Positions 42,358 through 51,889 of a stretch of 64,000 nt of DNA are shown piece after piece. Numbering within the stretch: the first letter of the stretch is position 1; the number at the start of each line of letters is the position of its first letter. The DNA is taken from assembly GCA_015258265.1 (NCBI GenBank), contig JABZIP010000004.1, forward strand, positions 1 through 64,000. The letters are read 5' to 3'. The notes beneath the pieces were generated by a model. That model saw only the letters and a program-made list of their open reading frames with translations. It was not told the DNA's origin and ran no database searches. The stretch is from Clostridiales bacterium. GTDB lineage: Bacteria > Bacillota > Clostridia > Peptostreptococcales > Anaerovoracaceae. The translations under genes were made by a program, and so were the position numbers.

Positions 42358-42396
42358 AATAAGTGCGGAGGGTGTATGCTCTCCGCACTTATTTTG
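42358..42396 (+). terminator. Terminator of the sensor diguanylate cyclase
   Basis: ATAAGTGCGGAG and CTCCGCACTTAT form a 12-bp stem with a 10-nt loop, followed by TTTGTG. Confidence 0.85.
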
Positions 42397-42426
42397 TGAG
42401 TATTATGTGAAAGTAGGATTTTAGCC

Positions 42427-42455
42427 TTTTCAAATGTTAGAAAATTTGGTACAAT
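42427..42455 (+). promoter_or_regulatory. Promoter of the CorC/CNNM-secA unit
   Basis: TTTTCA at 42427-42432 and an extended -10 TGGTACAAT (TACAAT at 42450-42455) are 17 bp apart. The weak -35 is offset by the TGn extension. Confidence 0.55.
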
Positions 42456-42486
42456 AAGTTGTTAAGAATGAATTATAGGAGGCTAT

Positions 42487-43743
42487 ATGCTCAAATTTAC
42501 CATAGCAATAGTAGTGTTGATATTGTTATCTGCATATTTTTCGGCCACGGAAACAGCATTTACATCTTTGAACAAGCTAAGAATCAAAAAACAGGCATCA
42601 AATGGAGATATGCAGGCAAAATTGGTGTTGAAACTTGTGGAAAATTACGGCAATGTCTTGACTACGGTTTTGATTGGCAACAATATAGTAAATATTACTA
42701 TGACATCTATAGCGACAGTATTGTTTGTAAAATTGTACGGAACATACGGACCTACGGTTTCAACTGTTGTAATAACACTTGCGGTATTGATTTTCGGAGA
42801 GATAACGCCGAAGAGTCTGGCAAAGGATAATCCTGAAAAATTCTCTATGTTTGCGGCTCCTTTACTGAATTTTTTTGTGATTATATTCAAACCGATTACG
42901 GCATTGTTTATATATTGGAAGCAGTTTACGATGTGGCTTTTCAGAACAAGTGCAGATTCGGGGATTACGGATGATGAGCTTATCACAATGGTAGAGGAAG
43001 CTGAAACCGAAGGAACAATAGATGAGGAAAGAAGCGAGCTTATACAAAATGCGATAGAGTTTAACGAGCTTGAAGCGTACGATGTGCTTACTCCGAGAGT
43101 GGATGTCGAAGCCGTAGAGGTAGATGAGGACAGGGCTGAAATTGCGAAACTGTTTTTGGAAACAGGATTTTCAAGGTTGCCGGTTTACGAAGAAAATATG
43201 GATAAAATTATAGGAGTTCTACATCAAAAGGATTTTCATAATTTTATACTTGGAGAAAATCATGATCTGCGAGATTATATAATGCCGGTCGTATTTACAC
43301 CGGGTTCTGTAAAAATTGCGCAGCTTTTAAAACGTTTAAAAAATGCCAAGAGTCATATAGCCATAGTAATTGATGAATATGGAGGAACTGAAGGAATCGT
43401 AACAATGGAAGATATAATCGAGGAGCTTGTGGGAGAAATATTCGATGAACATGACCTTACGATATCAAAGGATATACTTCAAATTTACGACGGAAGCTAT
43501 CGTGTTCAAGGCGCGACCAGCGTGGAAAAAATGTTCGACTTTTTCAATGTTAAGGAAGAAGAGCTTAGCATAAGTACAGTGAACGGCTGGGTTGGTGTGC
43601 ATTTGGACAAACTGCCGCAAGTAGGCGACAGCTTTGAATATGAAAATCTGTTTGTAAAAGTAATGAAATCCGACGGAAAAAAGGCTATCGAAATAAATGT
43701 TAGAGTATTGGATAAAAGTGAAGATAAAGAAGATACAAAATAA
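42487..43743 (+). CDS. CNNM/CorC-HlyC family membrane protein
   Basis: A 418-residue protein with an N-terminal DUF21 membrane domain (four helices, to about residue 145; SATETAFTSLNKLRIKK is typical). A CBS-domain pair (about 200-320; TPRVDVEAVEVDED and IVIDEYGGTEGIVTMEDI) and a C-terminal CorC_HlyC domain follow. Family members are linked to Mg2+ or Co2+ efflux; the hemolysin label is historical. AGGAGG precedes the ATG. secA follows 13 nt later. Confidence 0.92.
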   Translation: MLKFTIAIVVLILLSAYFSATETAFTSLNKLRIKKQASNGDMQAKLVLKLVENYGNVLTTVLIGNNIVNITMTSIATVLFVKLYGTYGPTVSTVVITLAVLIFGEITPKSLAKDNPEKFSMFAAPLLNFFVIIFKPITALFIYWKQFTMWLFRTSADSGITDDELITMVEEAETEGTIDEERSELIQNAIEFNELEAYDVLTPRVDVEAVEVDEDRAEIAKLFLETGFSRLPVYEENMDKIIGVLHQKDFHNFILGENHDLRDYIMPVVFTPGSVKIAQLLKRLKNAKSHIAIVIDEYGGTEGIVTMEDIIEELVGEIFDEHDLTISKDILQIYDGSYRVQGATSVEKMFDFFNVKEEELSISTVNGWVGVHLDKLPQVGDSFEYENLFVKVMKSDGKKAIEINVRVLDKSEDKEDTK

Positions 43744-43756
43744 AGAGAGGTAAAAA

Positions 43757-46489
43757 ATGGGGTTGATGGAAATGATCTTTGGCGATTTGAACGTCAAGGA
43801 AGTGAAAAAAATTGAAAAAATTGTGGATAAGGTAGAAAGTTACGATGAACAGATGCAGCAACTTTCGGATGATGAGCTTCGTGCTAAAACGCAGGAGTTT
43901 AAGGATAGATACAAGCAAGGAGAAACCTTAGATGATTTGCTGCCGGAAGCATTTGCAGTATGTAGAGAAGGTGCTGTAAGAAGCCTCGGAATGAAGCATT
44001 TTAGAGTACAACTGATAGGCGGTGTGGCGCTTCATCAAGGCCGCATAGCGGAAATGAAAACAGGTGAAGGTAAGACTTTGGTTGCTACGCTTGCTGCTTA
44101 TTTGAACGCTCTTAGCGGAGAAGGAGTTCATGTCGTAACAGTCAACGATTATCTTGCAAAGCGAGACATGGAATGGATGGGTAAGCTCTACACATTTTTG
44201 GGGCTTACAGTAGGTTGTGTGATACATTCGGTAGTAGGTGATGCCAGAAAAGCCGCATACAATGCGGATATTACATACGGAACAAACAACGAATTCGGTT
44301 TCGATTACCTAAGGGACAATATGGTAATGTATAAGGAGCAGATGTCGCAGCGTGAAACCCTGAATTTTGCTATAGTCGACGAGGTCGATTCCATATTGAT
44401 AGACGAAGCGAGAACCCCTCTTATTATATCGGGAGAGGGAAACAAGTCAACCGATTTATATGCTATAGCGGACAAATTCGTCCAGACGCTAAAAAACGAG
44501 GTTGATTTTACGATAGATGAAAAGGAAAATACGGTATCTTTGACAGAAGAAGGTGTAAGCCGTTGCGAGAGCAATTTTAATATTGAAAACTTCTCAGATC
44601 CTGAGAATATGGAAATAAATCACCATGTTTTACAGGCTCTAAAAGCTCATAATTTGATGAAAAGGGATGTCGACTATATAGTTAAAGACGATGAAATAGT
44701 GATAGTCGATGAGTTTACAGGACGATTGATGTTCGGTAGACGATACAGCAACGGGCTTCATCAAGCGATAGAGGCGAAAGAAGGAATGTTGGTACGTTCG
44801 GAATCAAAGACGCTTGCAACTATTACACTTCAAAACTATTTCAGAATGTATCAAAAACTTGCGGGAATGACAGGTACTGCAAAGACCGAAGAAGACGAAT
44901 TCCGTGAAATATATAATATGGATGTAGTTGCCATTCCAACTAACAAACCTATCCAAAGAGAGGATTTGCAAGATAGCGTATATTCTACCGAAAAGGGCAA
45001 ACTGCACGCCATCGTTGACAGAATTACGGAGGTACATTCGACGGGGCAGCCTATTTTGGTAGGTACGATTTCAATCGAAAAATCCGAAGTCATAAGCGAT
45101 ATGCTAAAAAAGCGCGGTGTGAAGCACAATGTACTTAATGCGAAGCAGCATGAACGAGAAGCTGAAATAATAGCGGAAGCCGGAAGAAAAGGAGCAGTTA
45201 CTATCGCTACGAATATGGCAGGTAGAGGTACAGACATATTGCTTGGAGGAAATCCGGAATTTGAAGCAAAAAGGGAAATGAAAAAGCAAGGATTCAACGA
45301 TGAACAGATTTCTTTTGCGACTTCGTTTGTAGCAAGCGACGATGCGGAGCTTCTAAATGCGAGAAAAGTATTTACGGCTCTTAATGCGCAGTTTTCCGAA
45401 GAAAGAAAGCCTGAGCATGAAGAAGTTCGTCAGCTTGGCGGACTTTGTATAATCGGTACGGAGAGACATGAATCAAGGCGTATAGATAACCAGCTTAGAG
45501 GTCGTGCAGGACGACAAGGAGATCTGGGTTCAACACAGTTTTTCTTATCGCTTGAAGATGATCTTATGAGGCTGTTCGGCGGAGAAAAGATGCAAGGAAT
45601 GGTTGAAAAACTTGGCGTTGAAGAAGGAGAAGCAATCGAAGCGAAACTACTTACAAAGCGTATCGAAGCTGCACAAAAAAGAGTGGAAGGCAGAAATTTC
45701 CATATCAGAAAATATGTGTTGCAGTACGATAATGTAATGAATAAGCAAAGAAAGATAATATACGAAGAAAGACGCAGAGTTCTTTTCGGTGAGGATTTAA
45801 AGGAATATATCAATCACATGATGAGAGAACTTGTAGGTGAGCAGGTAAGAATTGCAACAGCTGCATATAAATATGCAGAGGAGTGGGATTTGGAACTCCT
45901 CCAAAAGAACCTTGCTAAACTATGCGGCAGCTTTGAACTTAAAAACGCTGTCGACCTTTCGAAAATAGAAGATCTTACAGTAACAGGACTTGAAGAAAAC
46001 ATAATCGAAGAATTTGAAAGACTGTACGAAGCTAAGGAAAAGGAAATCACACCTGAAAGGATGAGAGATCTTGAGAGGATGATTCTAATCAGGGTAGTTG
46101 ATAATTTGTGGATGGATCATATCGACGATATGGATCAGCTTCGTAACGGTATCAACTTGCGTGCATTAGGGCAGCAGGATCCTGCGGCTGCATATGCGCA
46201 CGAGGGTTTCGATATGTTCGAACTGATGATACAACAAATCAAGGAAGAAACCGTAATGTTCTGCTACAATGTTACATTGCAGACAAATACCGAAAGAAAG
46301 CAGGTAATTGCGGGAGGCAAGGACATAAAAGAGGATTATCAGGAAGGCAGCTTGCCGGGTGAGCAGACTAAGGAAGTCGATACTCATAAACAGCAAACAT
46401 ATAGGAGAGAGGGTGAAAAAATCGGAAGAAATGACCTTTGCCCTTGTGGAAGCGGAAAGAAGTATAAAAATTGCTGCGGCAAGAACTAA
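43757..46489 (+). CDS. secA: Preprotein translocase ATPase SecA
   Basis: A 910-residue SecA motor of the Sec secretion pathway. Walker A is MKTGEGKTLVATL, the DEAD-equivalent is VDEVDSILIDEARTPL, the MAGRGTDILLGGNPE and RGRAGRQGD helicase motifs are present, and the C-terminal SecB/zinc-binding tail is CPCGSGKKYKNCC. Length and domain order are normal. It precedes prfB, as in many Firmicutes. Confidence 0.99.
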   Translation: MGLMEMIFGDLNVKEVKKIEKIVDKVESYDEQMQQLSDDELRAKTQEFKDRYKQGETLDDLLPEAFAVCREGAVRSLGMKHFRVQLIGGVALHQGRIAEMKTGEGKTLVATLAAYLNALSGEGVHVVTVNDYLAKRDMEWMGKLYTFLGLTVGCVIHSVVGDARKAAYNADITYGTNNEFGFDYLRDNMVMYKEQMSQRETLNFAIVDEVDSILIDEARTPLIISGEGNKSTDLYAIADKFVQTLKNEVDFTIDEKENTVSLTEEGVSRCESNFNIENFSDPENMEINHHVLQALKAHNLMKRDVDYIVKDDEIVIVDEFTGRLMFGRRYSNGLHQAIEAKEGMLVRSESKTLATITLQNYFRMYQKLAGMTGTAKTEEDEFREIYNMDVVAIPTNKPIQREDLQDSVYSTEKGKLHAIVDRITEVHSTGQPILVGTISIEKSEVISDMLKKRGVKHNVLNAKQHEREAEIIAEAGRKGAVTIATNMAGRGTDILLGGNPEFEAKREMKKQGFNDEQISFATSFVASDDAELLNARKVFTALNAQFSEERKPEHEEVRQLGGLCIIGTERHESRRIDNQLRGRAGRQGDLGSTQFFLSLEDDLMRLFGGEKMQGMVEKLGVEEGEAIEAKLLTKRIEAAQKRVEGRNFHIRKYVLQYDNVMNKQRKIIYEERRRVLFGEDLKEYINHMMRELVGEQVRIATAAYKYAEEWDLELLQKNLAKLCGSFELKNAVDLSKIEDLTVTGLEENIIEEFERLYEAKEKEITPERMRDLERMILIRVVDNLWMDHIDDMDQLRNGINLRALGQQDPAAAYAHEGFDMFELMIQQIKEETVMFCYNVTLQTNTERKQVIAGGKDIKEDYQEGSLPGEQTKEVDTHKQQTYRREGEKIGRNDLCPCGSGKKYKNCCGKN

Positions 46490-46503
46490 GATAGGAGAAC
46501 GAT

Positions 46504-47599
46504 ATGTTACAGCTTGAAAATATCAGATATGAGCTAAATGCAACTATGCAAAATCTAATGGAAGTCGGTGACTCTCTTTGACATCGCTTCAATAGAGGTA
46601 AGATTGTCGGAAATTGAACTGGAAATTCAAATAGAAGGATTTTGGGAAGATCAGGAAAGAACACAAAAAGTCCTAAAAGAAAAAAAAGCTCTGGAAAAAA
46701 AGAGAGATTTGTTTGAAAAACTGAAAAGCGATTTTGAAACTACGAAAGAAATGCTGGAGCTTGCTATCGATGACGAAACTCTGGCGGAAGAAGTGATGAG
46801 CCTTTATACAGAGGCAAAGGAGAGTCTGGAGGAATTCAAAATCGCCACATTGCTTTGCGGCAAGCACGACGCAAACAACGCTATTTTTACAGTCCATGCG
46901 GGAACAGGCGGAGTAGAGGCAATGGACTGGGCGCAGATGCTGCTCAGAATGTATACAAGGTGGGCTGCTGCTAAGGGATACGAATGTAAGGTGCTTGATT
47001 TGCAAGACGATACGGAAGCGGGCATTAAAAGTGCGACTGTGCTGGTTGAGGGCGAAAACGCATACGGTTATCTCAAAAATGAGAGGGGGGTACATCGTCT
47101 TGTCAGAATTTCTCCTTTTAATGCGCAGGGTAAACGCCAGACATCTTTTGCTTCTCTTGAGGTAATACCTGAGCTGCCGGATGACATACAGATAGATATT
47201 AAGCCGGAAGATTTGAAAATAGATACATATAGGGCAAGCGGTGCCGGCGGACAGCATGTAAATAAGACGGATTCTGCGATTCGAATAACGCATCTGCCTA
47301 CCAACATAGTGGTAACCTGCCAAAATGAAAGGAGCCAATATCAAAATAAGGATATGGCAATGAAAATTTTGATAGGAAAGTTGACGGAGCTTGCGGAGGA
47401 AGAACAAAAGGAGAATTTGGCTCAGCTAAAAGGCGATTATTCTCAGAATACTTGGGGGAGCCAAATTCGTTCATATGTATTTCAACCGTACACTTTGGTG
47501 AAGGATCATAGAACGGGAGCTGAAAACGGCAATGTTTCTGCGGTAATGGACGGAGATTTGGATTATTTTATAAATGAAAAATTGAAGCAGAGTTTGTAG
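46504..47599 (+). CDS. prfB: Peptide chain release factor 2 (programmed +1 frameshift)
   Basis: RF2 ends translation at UGA and UAA. The gene starts MLQLENIRYELN and reaches an in-frame TGA after 25 codons (46579-46581). Shifting +1 at CTT-TGA-C continues as DIASIEVRLSEIE through to 47599, giving 364 residues. Downstream hallmarks are the GTGGVEAMDWAQML region with the GGQ motif (RASGAGGQHVNKTDSAIR) and the SPF tripeptide (ISPFNAQGKRQTSF) that reads UGA. Low RF2 slows decoding of the UGA and favours frameshifting, an autoregulatory loop. Confidence 0.97.
46568..46581 (+). promoter_or_regulatory. prfB +1 recoding site
   Basis: The slippery CTT codon and in-frame TGA, followed by C, match the conserved prfB site CTT-TGA-C. 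A GGTGAC sequence 3 nt upstream of CTT takes the place of the internal Shine-Dalgarno (AGGGGG in E. coli), though it is a weaker match. Confidence 0.9.
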
Positions 47600-47617
47600 G
47601 GGTAATTAGGAGAAAAA

Positions 47618-49870
47618 ATGGACATAGTTAAAAAATTGGCAAGCGAGTTTACGATTAAGGAAAATCAGGTAGAGGCGACTATAGACTTAATAGATGACGG
47701 AAATACGATACCTTTTATCGCACGATATAGAAAAGAGGTAACGGGCGGGCTTTCGGATGTGGTGCTTAGAGATTTGTACGACAGGCTTGTGTATCTGCGC
47801 AATCTGGAAGAACGAAAGGAAGAAATTATAAAGTCTATAAACGAACAGGGGAAACTAACTGATGAGCTTGAAGCTGAAATTCAAGCGGCAGAGGTGCTCC
47901 AGCGTTTGGAGGATTTGTATAAGCCGTATAAGCAGAAGAAAGCTACTAAGGCAAGTAAAGCAAAGGAAAAGGGACTCGAACCTCTTGCACTTATTATCTT
48001 TGCGCAGGAACTTTCGGAGGGAAGCGTTGAGGATATAGCTACAGCTTATGTAAACGAGGAACTTGAGGTTTTGACTATAGAAGATGCGATTTCGGGAGCT
48101 TGCGATATAATAGCGGAGATGATTGCAGACAATACGCTTTGCAACGAATCCGTGCGTGAAAAGACATTTGACACGGCAATCATAGAAACAAGCGTGATAG
48201 ATGAGGAAAACGTAGATGTATTTGAGATGTATGCTGATTACAAAGAGAATGTCAAAGATATTCCGAATCATAGAATACTTGCTATAAACAGAGGTGAGAA
48301 AGAGAAAATTCTAAAGGTTAAGCTGGAAGTTGAAACTGAACTTATGGAGTTTGTAATAGCAAAAATAGTGATTACAAATGAAAATTCTATTTTCGAACCG
48401 CTTATCCGAAAGACTATTACGGATGCATACAAGAGGTTACTTGCACCGTCCATTGAAAGGGAAATTAGAAATATGCTCACGCAGAGGGCGGAGGAGGAAG
48501 CGGTCAAGTTATTTGCAAAAAATACTGAAAAGCTCCTCATGGTACCACCTGTGAAAGGCGCACGAATCATAAGTATCGATCCGGGATATAGGACAGGATG
48601 TAAGGTTGCCGTATTGTCCGAAAACGGTAAGCTGCTTGCATATGCTACTATATATCCGACAAAGCCGAAAGAGGATATTGCGGGTACGGAAAGAATACTT
48701 GCTAAGATGGTAGAAAAATATAACATAAACTTGATAGTTATAGGTAATGGAACTGCCTCGAGAGAAACCGAGGAGGTGGTCGCAAACTTTATCAAAAAAA
48801 ATAATTACAATTTGAAATATACAATTGTAAACGAAGCGGGAGCATCCGTTTATTCGGCATCGAAGCTGGCAAGTGAGGAATATCCGGAACTTGATGTTAC
48901 AACAAGAGGAGCGATGTCGCTCGGCAAGAGGCTTCAAGATCCGCTAGCAGAGCTTGTAAAGATATCTCCAAGAAGCATAGGTGTCGGACAATATCAGCAC
49001 GATATAAATCAAAGTAGACTCGAAAATGCACTTTCAAATGTTGTGGAGGACTGTGTAAACAGAGTAGGCGTAGAGCTTAATACGGCATCGCCTTCGCTAC
49101 TTTCTTATGTTGCCGGAATCAATATGGGAATTGCAAAAAACATAGTTGCATACAGGGAAGAAAAAGGGAGATTTTCAGAGCGAAAAGAGCTACTTAAAGT
49201 GGCAAAGCTCGGAGAAAAAACATTTAAGCAATGCGCAGGATTTTTGCGTATAAACGGTGCGAAGAATCCTTTTGATGCTACGGCAATTCATCCGGAAAGC
49301 TACGAGCTTGCAGAAAACGTATTGTCGTCTTTAAATATAGACAAAAACAAGCTGGCATCCGGCGGAGCAAAGGATATAGAGCGAATAATTTGCAGCAAAT
49401 ATCGATCGAACAAGAAAACAGAGCATGCGCAAAAAGGGTTGCAGGCACTTGCGGCGCTCAAAGAAAATGACGATTTTGATAAGGGAAATTACGAAAAAAG
49501 TCTGAAAAAAATGGCATCTGAGCTTGGAGTAAGCGAAATCGCATTAAACGAAATAGTTGAGGAGATAAAAAAACCTAATAGAGATCCAAGAGAAGAAGCA
49601 CCACCTGTAATATTTAGGCAAGATGTGAAGACATTTGACGATTTGAAGATTGGAATGAAGATGACAGGTACGGTACGAAATGTAGTGGATTTTGGGGCAT
49701 TTATAGATATAGGACTCAAAAATGACGGATTTGTGCATATTTCGGAAATGAGCAAGAGCTTCGTTAAGCACCCTATGGATATTTTGTCAATCGGAGATGT
49801 TGTGGATGTAAGGATTTTGAAACTGGATGAACAAAAACAAAAGGTTTCACTGAGCATGAAACCTTTGTAA
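47618..49870 (+). CDS. tex: Tex-family RNA-binding protein (YqgF-like, HhH and S1 domains)
   Basis: A 750-residue Tex protein. The N-terminal TEX domain shows TIPFIARYRKEVTGGLSDV. The YqgF-like domain holds DPGYRTGCKVAV and IGNGTASRETE. Helix-hairpin-helix elements lie around GINMGIAKNIVAYREEKG, and the C-terminal S1 domain reads VRNVVDFGAFIDIGLKNDG. Tex proteins bind nucleic acid and affect transcription or stress survival. The stop lies 3 nt from the end of the convergent glycosyltransferase gene with no terminator between. Confidence 0.95.
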   Translation: MDIVKKLASEFTIKENQVEATIDLIDDGNTIPFIARYRKEVTGGLSDVVLRDLYDRLVYLRNLEERKEEIIKSINEQGKLTDELEAEIQAAEVLQRLEDLYKPYKQKKATKASKAKEKGLEPLALIIFAQELSEGSVEDIATAYVNEELEVLTIEDAISGACDIIAEMIADNTLCNESVREKTFDTAIIETSVIDEENVDVFEMYADYKENVKDIPNHRILAINRGEKEKILKVKLEVETELMEFVIAKIVITNENSIFEPLIRKTITDAYKRLLAPSIEREIRNMLTQRAEEEAVKLFAKNTEKLLMVPPVKGARIISIDPGYRTGCKVAVLSENGKLLAYATIYPTKPKEDIAGTERILAKMVEKYNINLIVIGNGTASRETEEVVANFIKKNNYNLKYTIVNEAGASVYSASKLASEEYPELDVTTRGAMSLGKRLQDPLAELVKISPRSIGVGQYQHDINQSRLENALSNVVEDCVNRVGVELNTASPSLLSYVAGINMGIAKNIVAYREEKGRFSERKELLKVAKLGEKTFKQCAGFLRINGAKNPFDATAIHPESYELAENVLSSLNIDKNKLASGGAKDIERIICSKYRSNKKTEHAQKGLQALAALKENDDFDKGNYEKSLKKMASELGVSEIALNEIVEEIKKPNRDPREEAPPVIFRQDVKTFDDLKIGMKMTGTVRNVVDFGAFIDIGLKNDGFVHISEMSKSFVKHPMDILSIGDVVDVRILKLDEQKQKVSLSMKPL

Positions 49871-49873
49871 TTA

Positions 49874-51073
49874 CTATTTAAGTTTTCCAAGTCGTTTTAA
49901 CGGCAAAAATATACGAAGCGGTAGAGGCGGTTTTTTCTTGAACTCTTTGAGAGTTTGGAGATAAACCGCTTCAATTGATTTACCGAAGTTCTCTTTTGAG
50001 AATTTAGCTGAGCTTTTTTCCGCACATTCGGAAAAATTTGAATTGGCAGGCTCGCCTAGAAGCGTTTTCAGGTGTGTTGAAAAGGAGTCAACGCAGTCAA
50101 AGAAAAATCCGTTTTCACTATCGATCAGGACACCGTCAAGGCAAGTATCGTACTTGCACAATAGAGGAACGCCGCTGGCGAGAGCTTCTATGTATGTAAG
50201 ACCTTGCGCTTCGCTTTGCGATGCGCATAAAAAGACCTTGCCCAGTTTGAAGTATTTGCAAACTTCGCTTTGTGGAACCATTCCCGTAAATACAGTACGA
50301 TCGCTTATTTGTAAATTCTCCGCTTTTTGTCTGAGTTCGGCTTCGTAAGGACCGCCTCCAACAATAAGTAATATCAAGTTTGGAAAATCATATCTTATTT
50401 TTGCGAAGTTTTCCAAAATTTCGTCTATGTTTTTCTCTTTTGCTATTCTACCTACGACCACTGCGATTTCACAGTCCGAGTCAATACCGTATTTTTCTAG
50501 CAAAATTTTCTTATCGAGGCTTTTAATAGGCTCTTTGTATTTTTCAATATCTATACCGGTTGCAACGGTAGTAATAGGAGAAGAGATTCCGTATGAAAGC
50601 AGTATATCTTTTGCTTTGTTCGTCGGTGTAATAACATGATTAGCAGAATTCACAACCCAATTTGAAGTTGTAAGCATCAATTTTTTTCCCATAAAAAGAT
50701 AGTGTGTATAGTCTTCGTATATTGTGTGATATGTGTGAACAATCGGAATACCGAGTTTTGTAGAAATAAATTTGGCAAAATAGAAGCTCATCCATTCGCA
50801 TTGTGAATGGATGATATCAGGTTTCCATTCAAGAATTTCAGAGATGAAATGGTTATAAAGGCTATATGTAGCTCGTGCCTGTGGATAAATTTTGACCTTG
50901 AACGATTTTAGATAGTAGGTGTTGTCGGCAAAATATTGATGTCCGTCTTGGGATAATGTTAGCACACGAACTTCGTGTCCCAGTTTCTCAAGCTCGTATT
51001 TTAAATTCAACACAGAGGTAACGACGCCGTTAATAACGGGTTTGTACCAGTCTGTTGTAATAAGGATTTTCAT
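49874..51073 (-). CDS. GT4-family glycosyltransferase
   Basis: A 399-residue GT-B fold glycosyltransferase. The start ILITTDWYKPVINGVVTSVLNL and HTYHTIYEDYTHY resemble diacylglycerol glucosyltransferases. The donor site is EAQGLTYIEALASG (E-x7-E) near residue 295. It may make a glycolipid anchor, but the acceptor is not certain. GGAGG lies 7 nt before the ATG. Two near-identical extended -10 sequences lie upstream. Confidence 0.88.
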   Translation of the reverse strand: MKILITTDWYKPVINGVVTSVLNLKYELEKLGHEVRVLTLSQDGHQYFADNTYYLKSFKVKIYPQARATYSLYNHFISEILEWKPDIIHSQCEWMSFYFAKFISTKLGIPIVHTYHTIYEDYTHYLFMGKKLMLTTSNWVVNSANHVITPTNKAKDILLSYGISSPITTVATGIDIEKYKEPIKSLDKKILLEKYGIDSDCEIAVVVGRIAKEKNIDEILENFAKIRYDFPNLILLIVGGGPYEAELRQKAENLQISDRTVFTGMVPQSEVCKYFKLGKVFLCASQSEAQGLTYIEALASGVPLLCKYDTCLDGVLIDSENGFFFDCVDSFSTHLKTLLGEPANSNFSECAEKSSAKFSKENFGKSIEAVYLQTLKEFKKKPPLPLRIFLPLKRLGKLK

Positions 51074-51103
51074 AAAGTAACCTCCAAATATATCATAAAT
51101 TAT

Positions 51104-51118
51104 ATTATATCACATTTT
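51104..51118 (-). promoter_or_regulatory. Extended -10 promoter copy 1 for the glycosyltransferase
   Basis: The minus strand reads AAAATGTGATATAAT, with TATAAT preceded by TGA (TGn extended -10), about 30 bp from the start codon. No clear -35 is present. An identical 15-mer occurs 75 bp further upstream. Confidence 0.5.
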
Positions 51119-51178
51119 TCAATTATAAAAATTAAACAGCGGTAAAATATGATGAAATGTCTTTATGGACTTGAGCAC

Positions 51179-51193
51179 ATTATATCACATTTT
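51179..51193 (-). promoter_or_regulatory. Extended -10 promoter copy 2 for the glycosyltransferase
   Basis: An exact copy of the 15-mer at 51104-51118, again giving TGATATAAT on the minus strand. A weak CTGAAA -35 lies 17 bp upstream. The pair could be tandem promoters. Confidence 0.5.
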
Positions 51194-51287
51194 ATACACT
51201 ATTTCAGTATATAATTATACTCTTGTATAATTTTAAGAAATCGGTAATAAATAAATTTAGCAGACGTGCTTTTTTGCTAATAATGTG

Positions 51288-51316
51288 TTGACAGATAACT
51301 TGCATAATAGTACTAT
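51288..51316 (+). promoter_or_regulatory. Promoter of the DUF1877 gene
   Basis: A consensus TTGACA at 51288-51293 and TACTAT at 51311-51316 are 17 bp apart. The -10 touches the inverted repeat that follows. Confidence 0.75.
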
Positions 51317-51336
51317 TTAAGTGCATACACTTAAAT
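51315..51336 (+). promoter_or_regulatory. Palindromic operator candidate at the DUF1877 promoter
   Basis: ATTTAAGTG-CATA-CACTTAAAT is a perfect 9-bp inverted repeat that overlaps the end of the -10 and the predicted start site. Position and symmetry fit a repressor site. The regulator is unknown. Confidence 0.6.
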
Positions 51337-51373
51337 AAAAAGATAAAATAAAACCTACAAGGAGAACTTTAAA

Positions 51374-51877
51374 ATGGGAATGCGTGCAATTTATAGAGCT
51401 ATTACAGATCAGGAGCTTGCAAATGTTATAAAGCGTACAGACGGCGAAAATTGGGGTGAGATAAAAGACGATGAAGTATGCGACATCGACAAGATGTGGG
51501 ACGCTTTACATTTTTTATTGACAGGACGGTCGGCAATGGAAGTTGGTATGGTAGCGGCGGAAGACGAGTTGATTAGTCAGGCTATACTTGGGCATCAGAT
51601 GCTTTCGGGGGAAGATGTTGAAGAATTTACAGCAGGCTCAGATTCCAATAAGGTAAAGGAAATTGCCATTGCACTTGAAAAATTGGATTTTGAAGAGTAT
51701 ATGGAAATGTTCAATATGGTTAATTTTGCTGAAAACGAAATTTATCCGGATATTTGGGAGTACGAAGACGAGGAAGATGAGATAAAAGAGGATCTTGAGT
51801 CCTGTTTCGAAAATTTGAGAGATTTTTATGCAAGAATGTCGGAGCGCGGACTTGGAGTATACATATCTATTTGTTAA
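51374..51877 (+). CDS. DUF1877 (YfbM-like) family protein
   Basis: A 167-residue protein beginning MGMRAIYRAITDQEL, with DKMWDALHFLLTG in the middle and ARMSERGLGVYISIC at the end, as in the YfbM/DUF1877 family. Function is unknown. It is acidic, with no signal peptide or membrane helix. AAGGAG lies 7 nt before the ATG. The promoter has an operator-like palindrome, so it is probably regulated. Confidence 0.85.
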   Translation: MGMRAIYRAITDQELANVIKRTDGENWGEIKDDEVCDIDKMWDALHFLLTGRSAMEVGMVAAEDELISQAILGHQMLSGEDVEEFTAGSDSNKVKEIAIALEKLDFEEYMEMFNMVNFAENEIYPDIWEYEDEEDEIKEDLESCFENLRDFYARMSERGLGVYISIC

Positions 51878-51889
51878 AGGTAAGCGAAA

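Larger units (their letters stand above)
51074..51373. other. Intergenic region between divergent glycosyltransferase and DUF1877 genes
   Basis: No coding sequence is visible. The region is very AT-rich and holds two minus-strand extended -10 repeats, one plus-strand sigma-A promoter and a palindromic operator-like site, all listed separately. Confidence 0.7.

Noticed and set aside
46673..47407. 244-codon minus-strand ORF opposite prfB
   Set aside because: Antisense of a verified release-factor gene; composition is atypical and it has no start signals.
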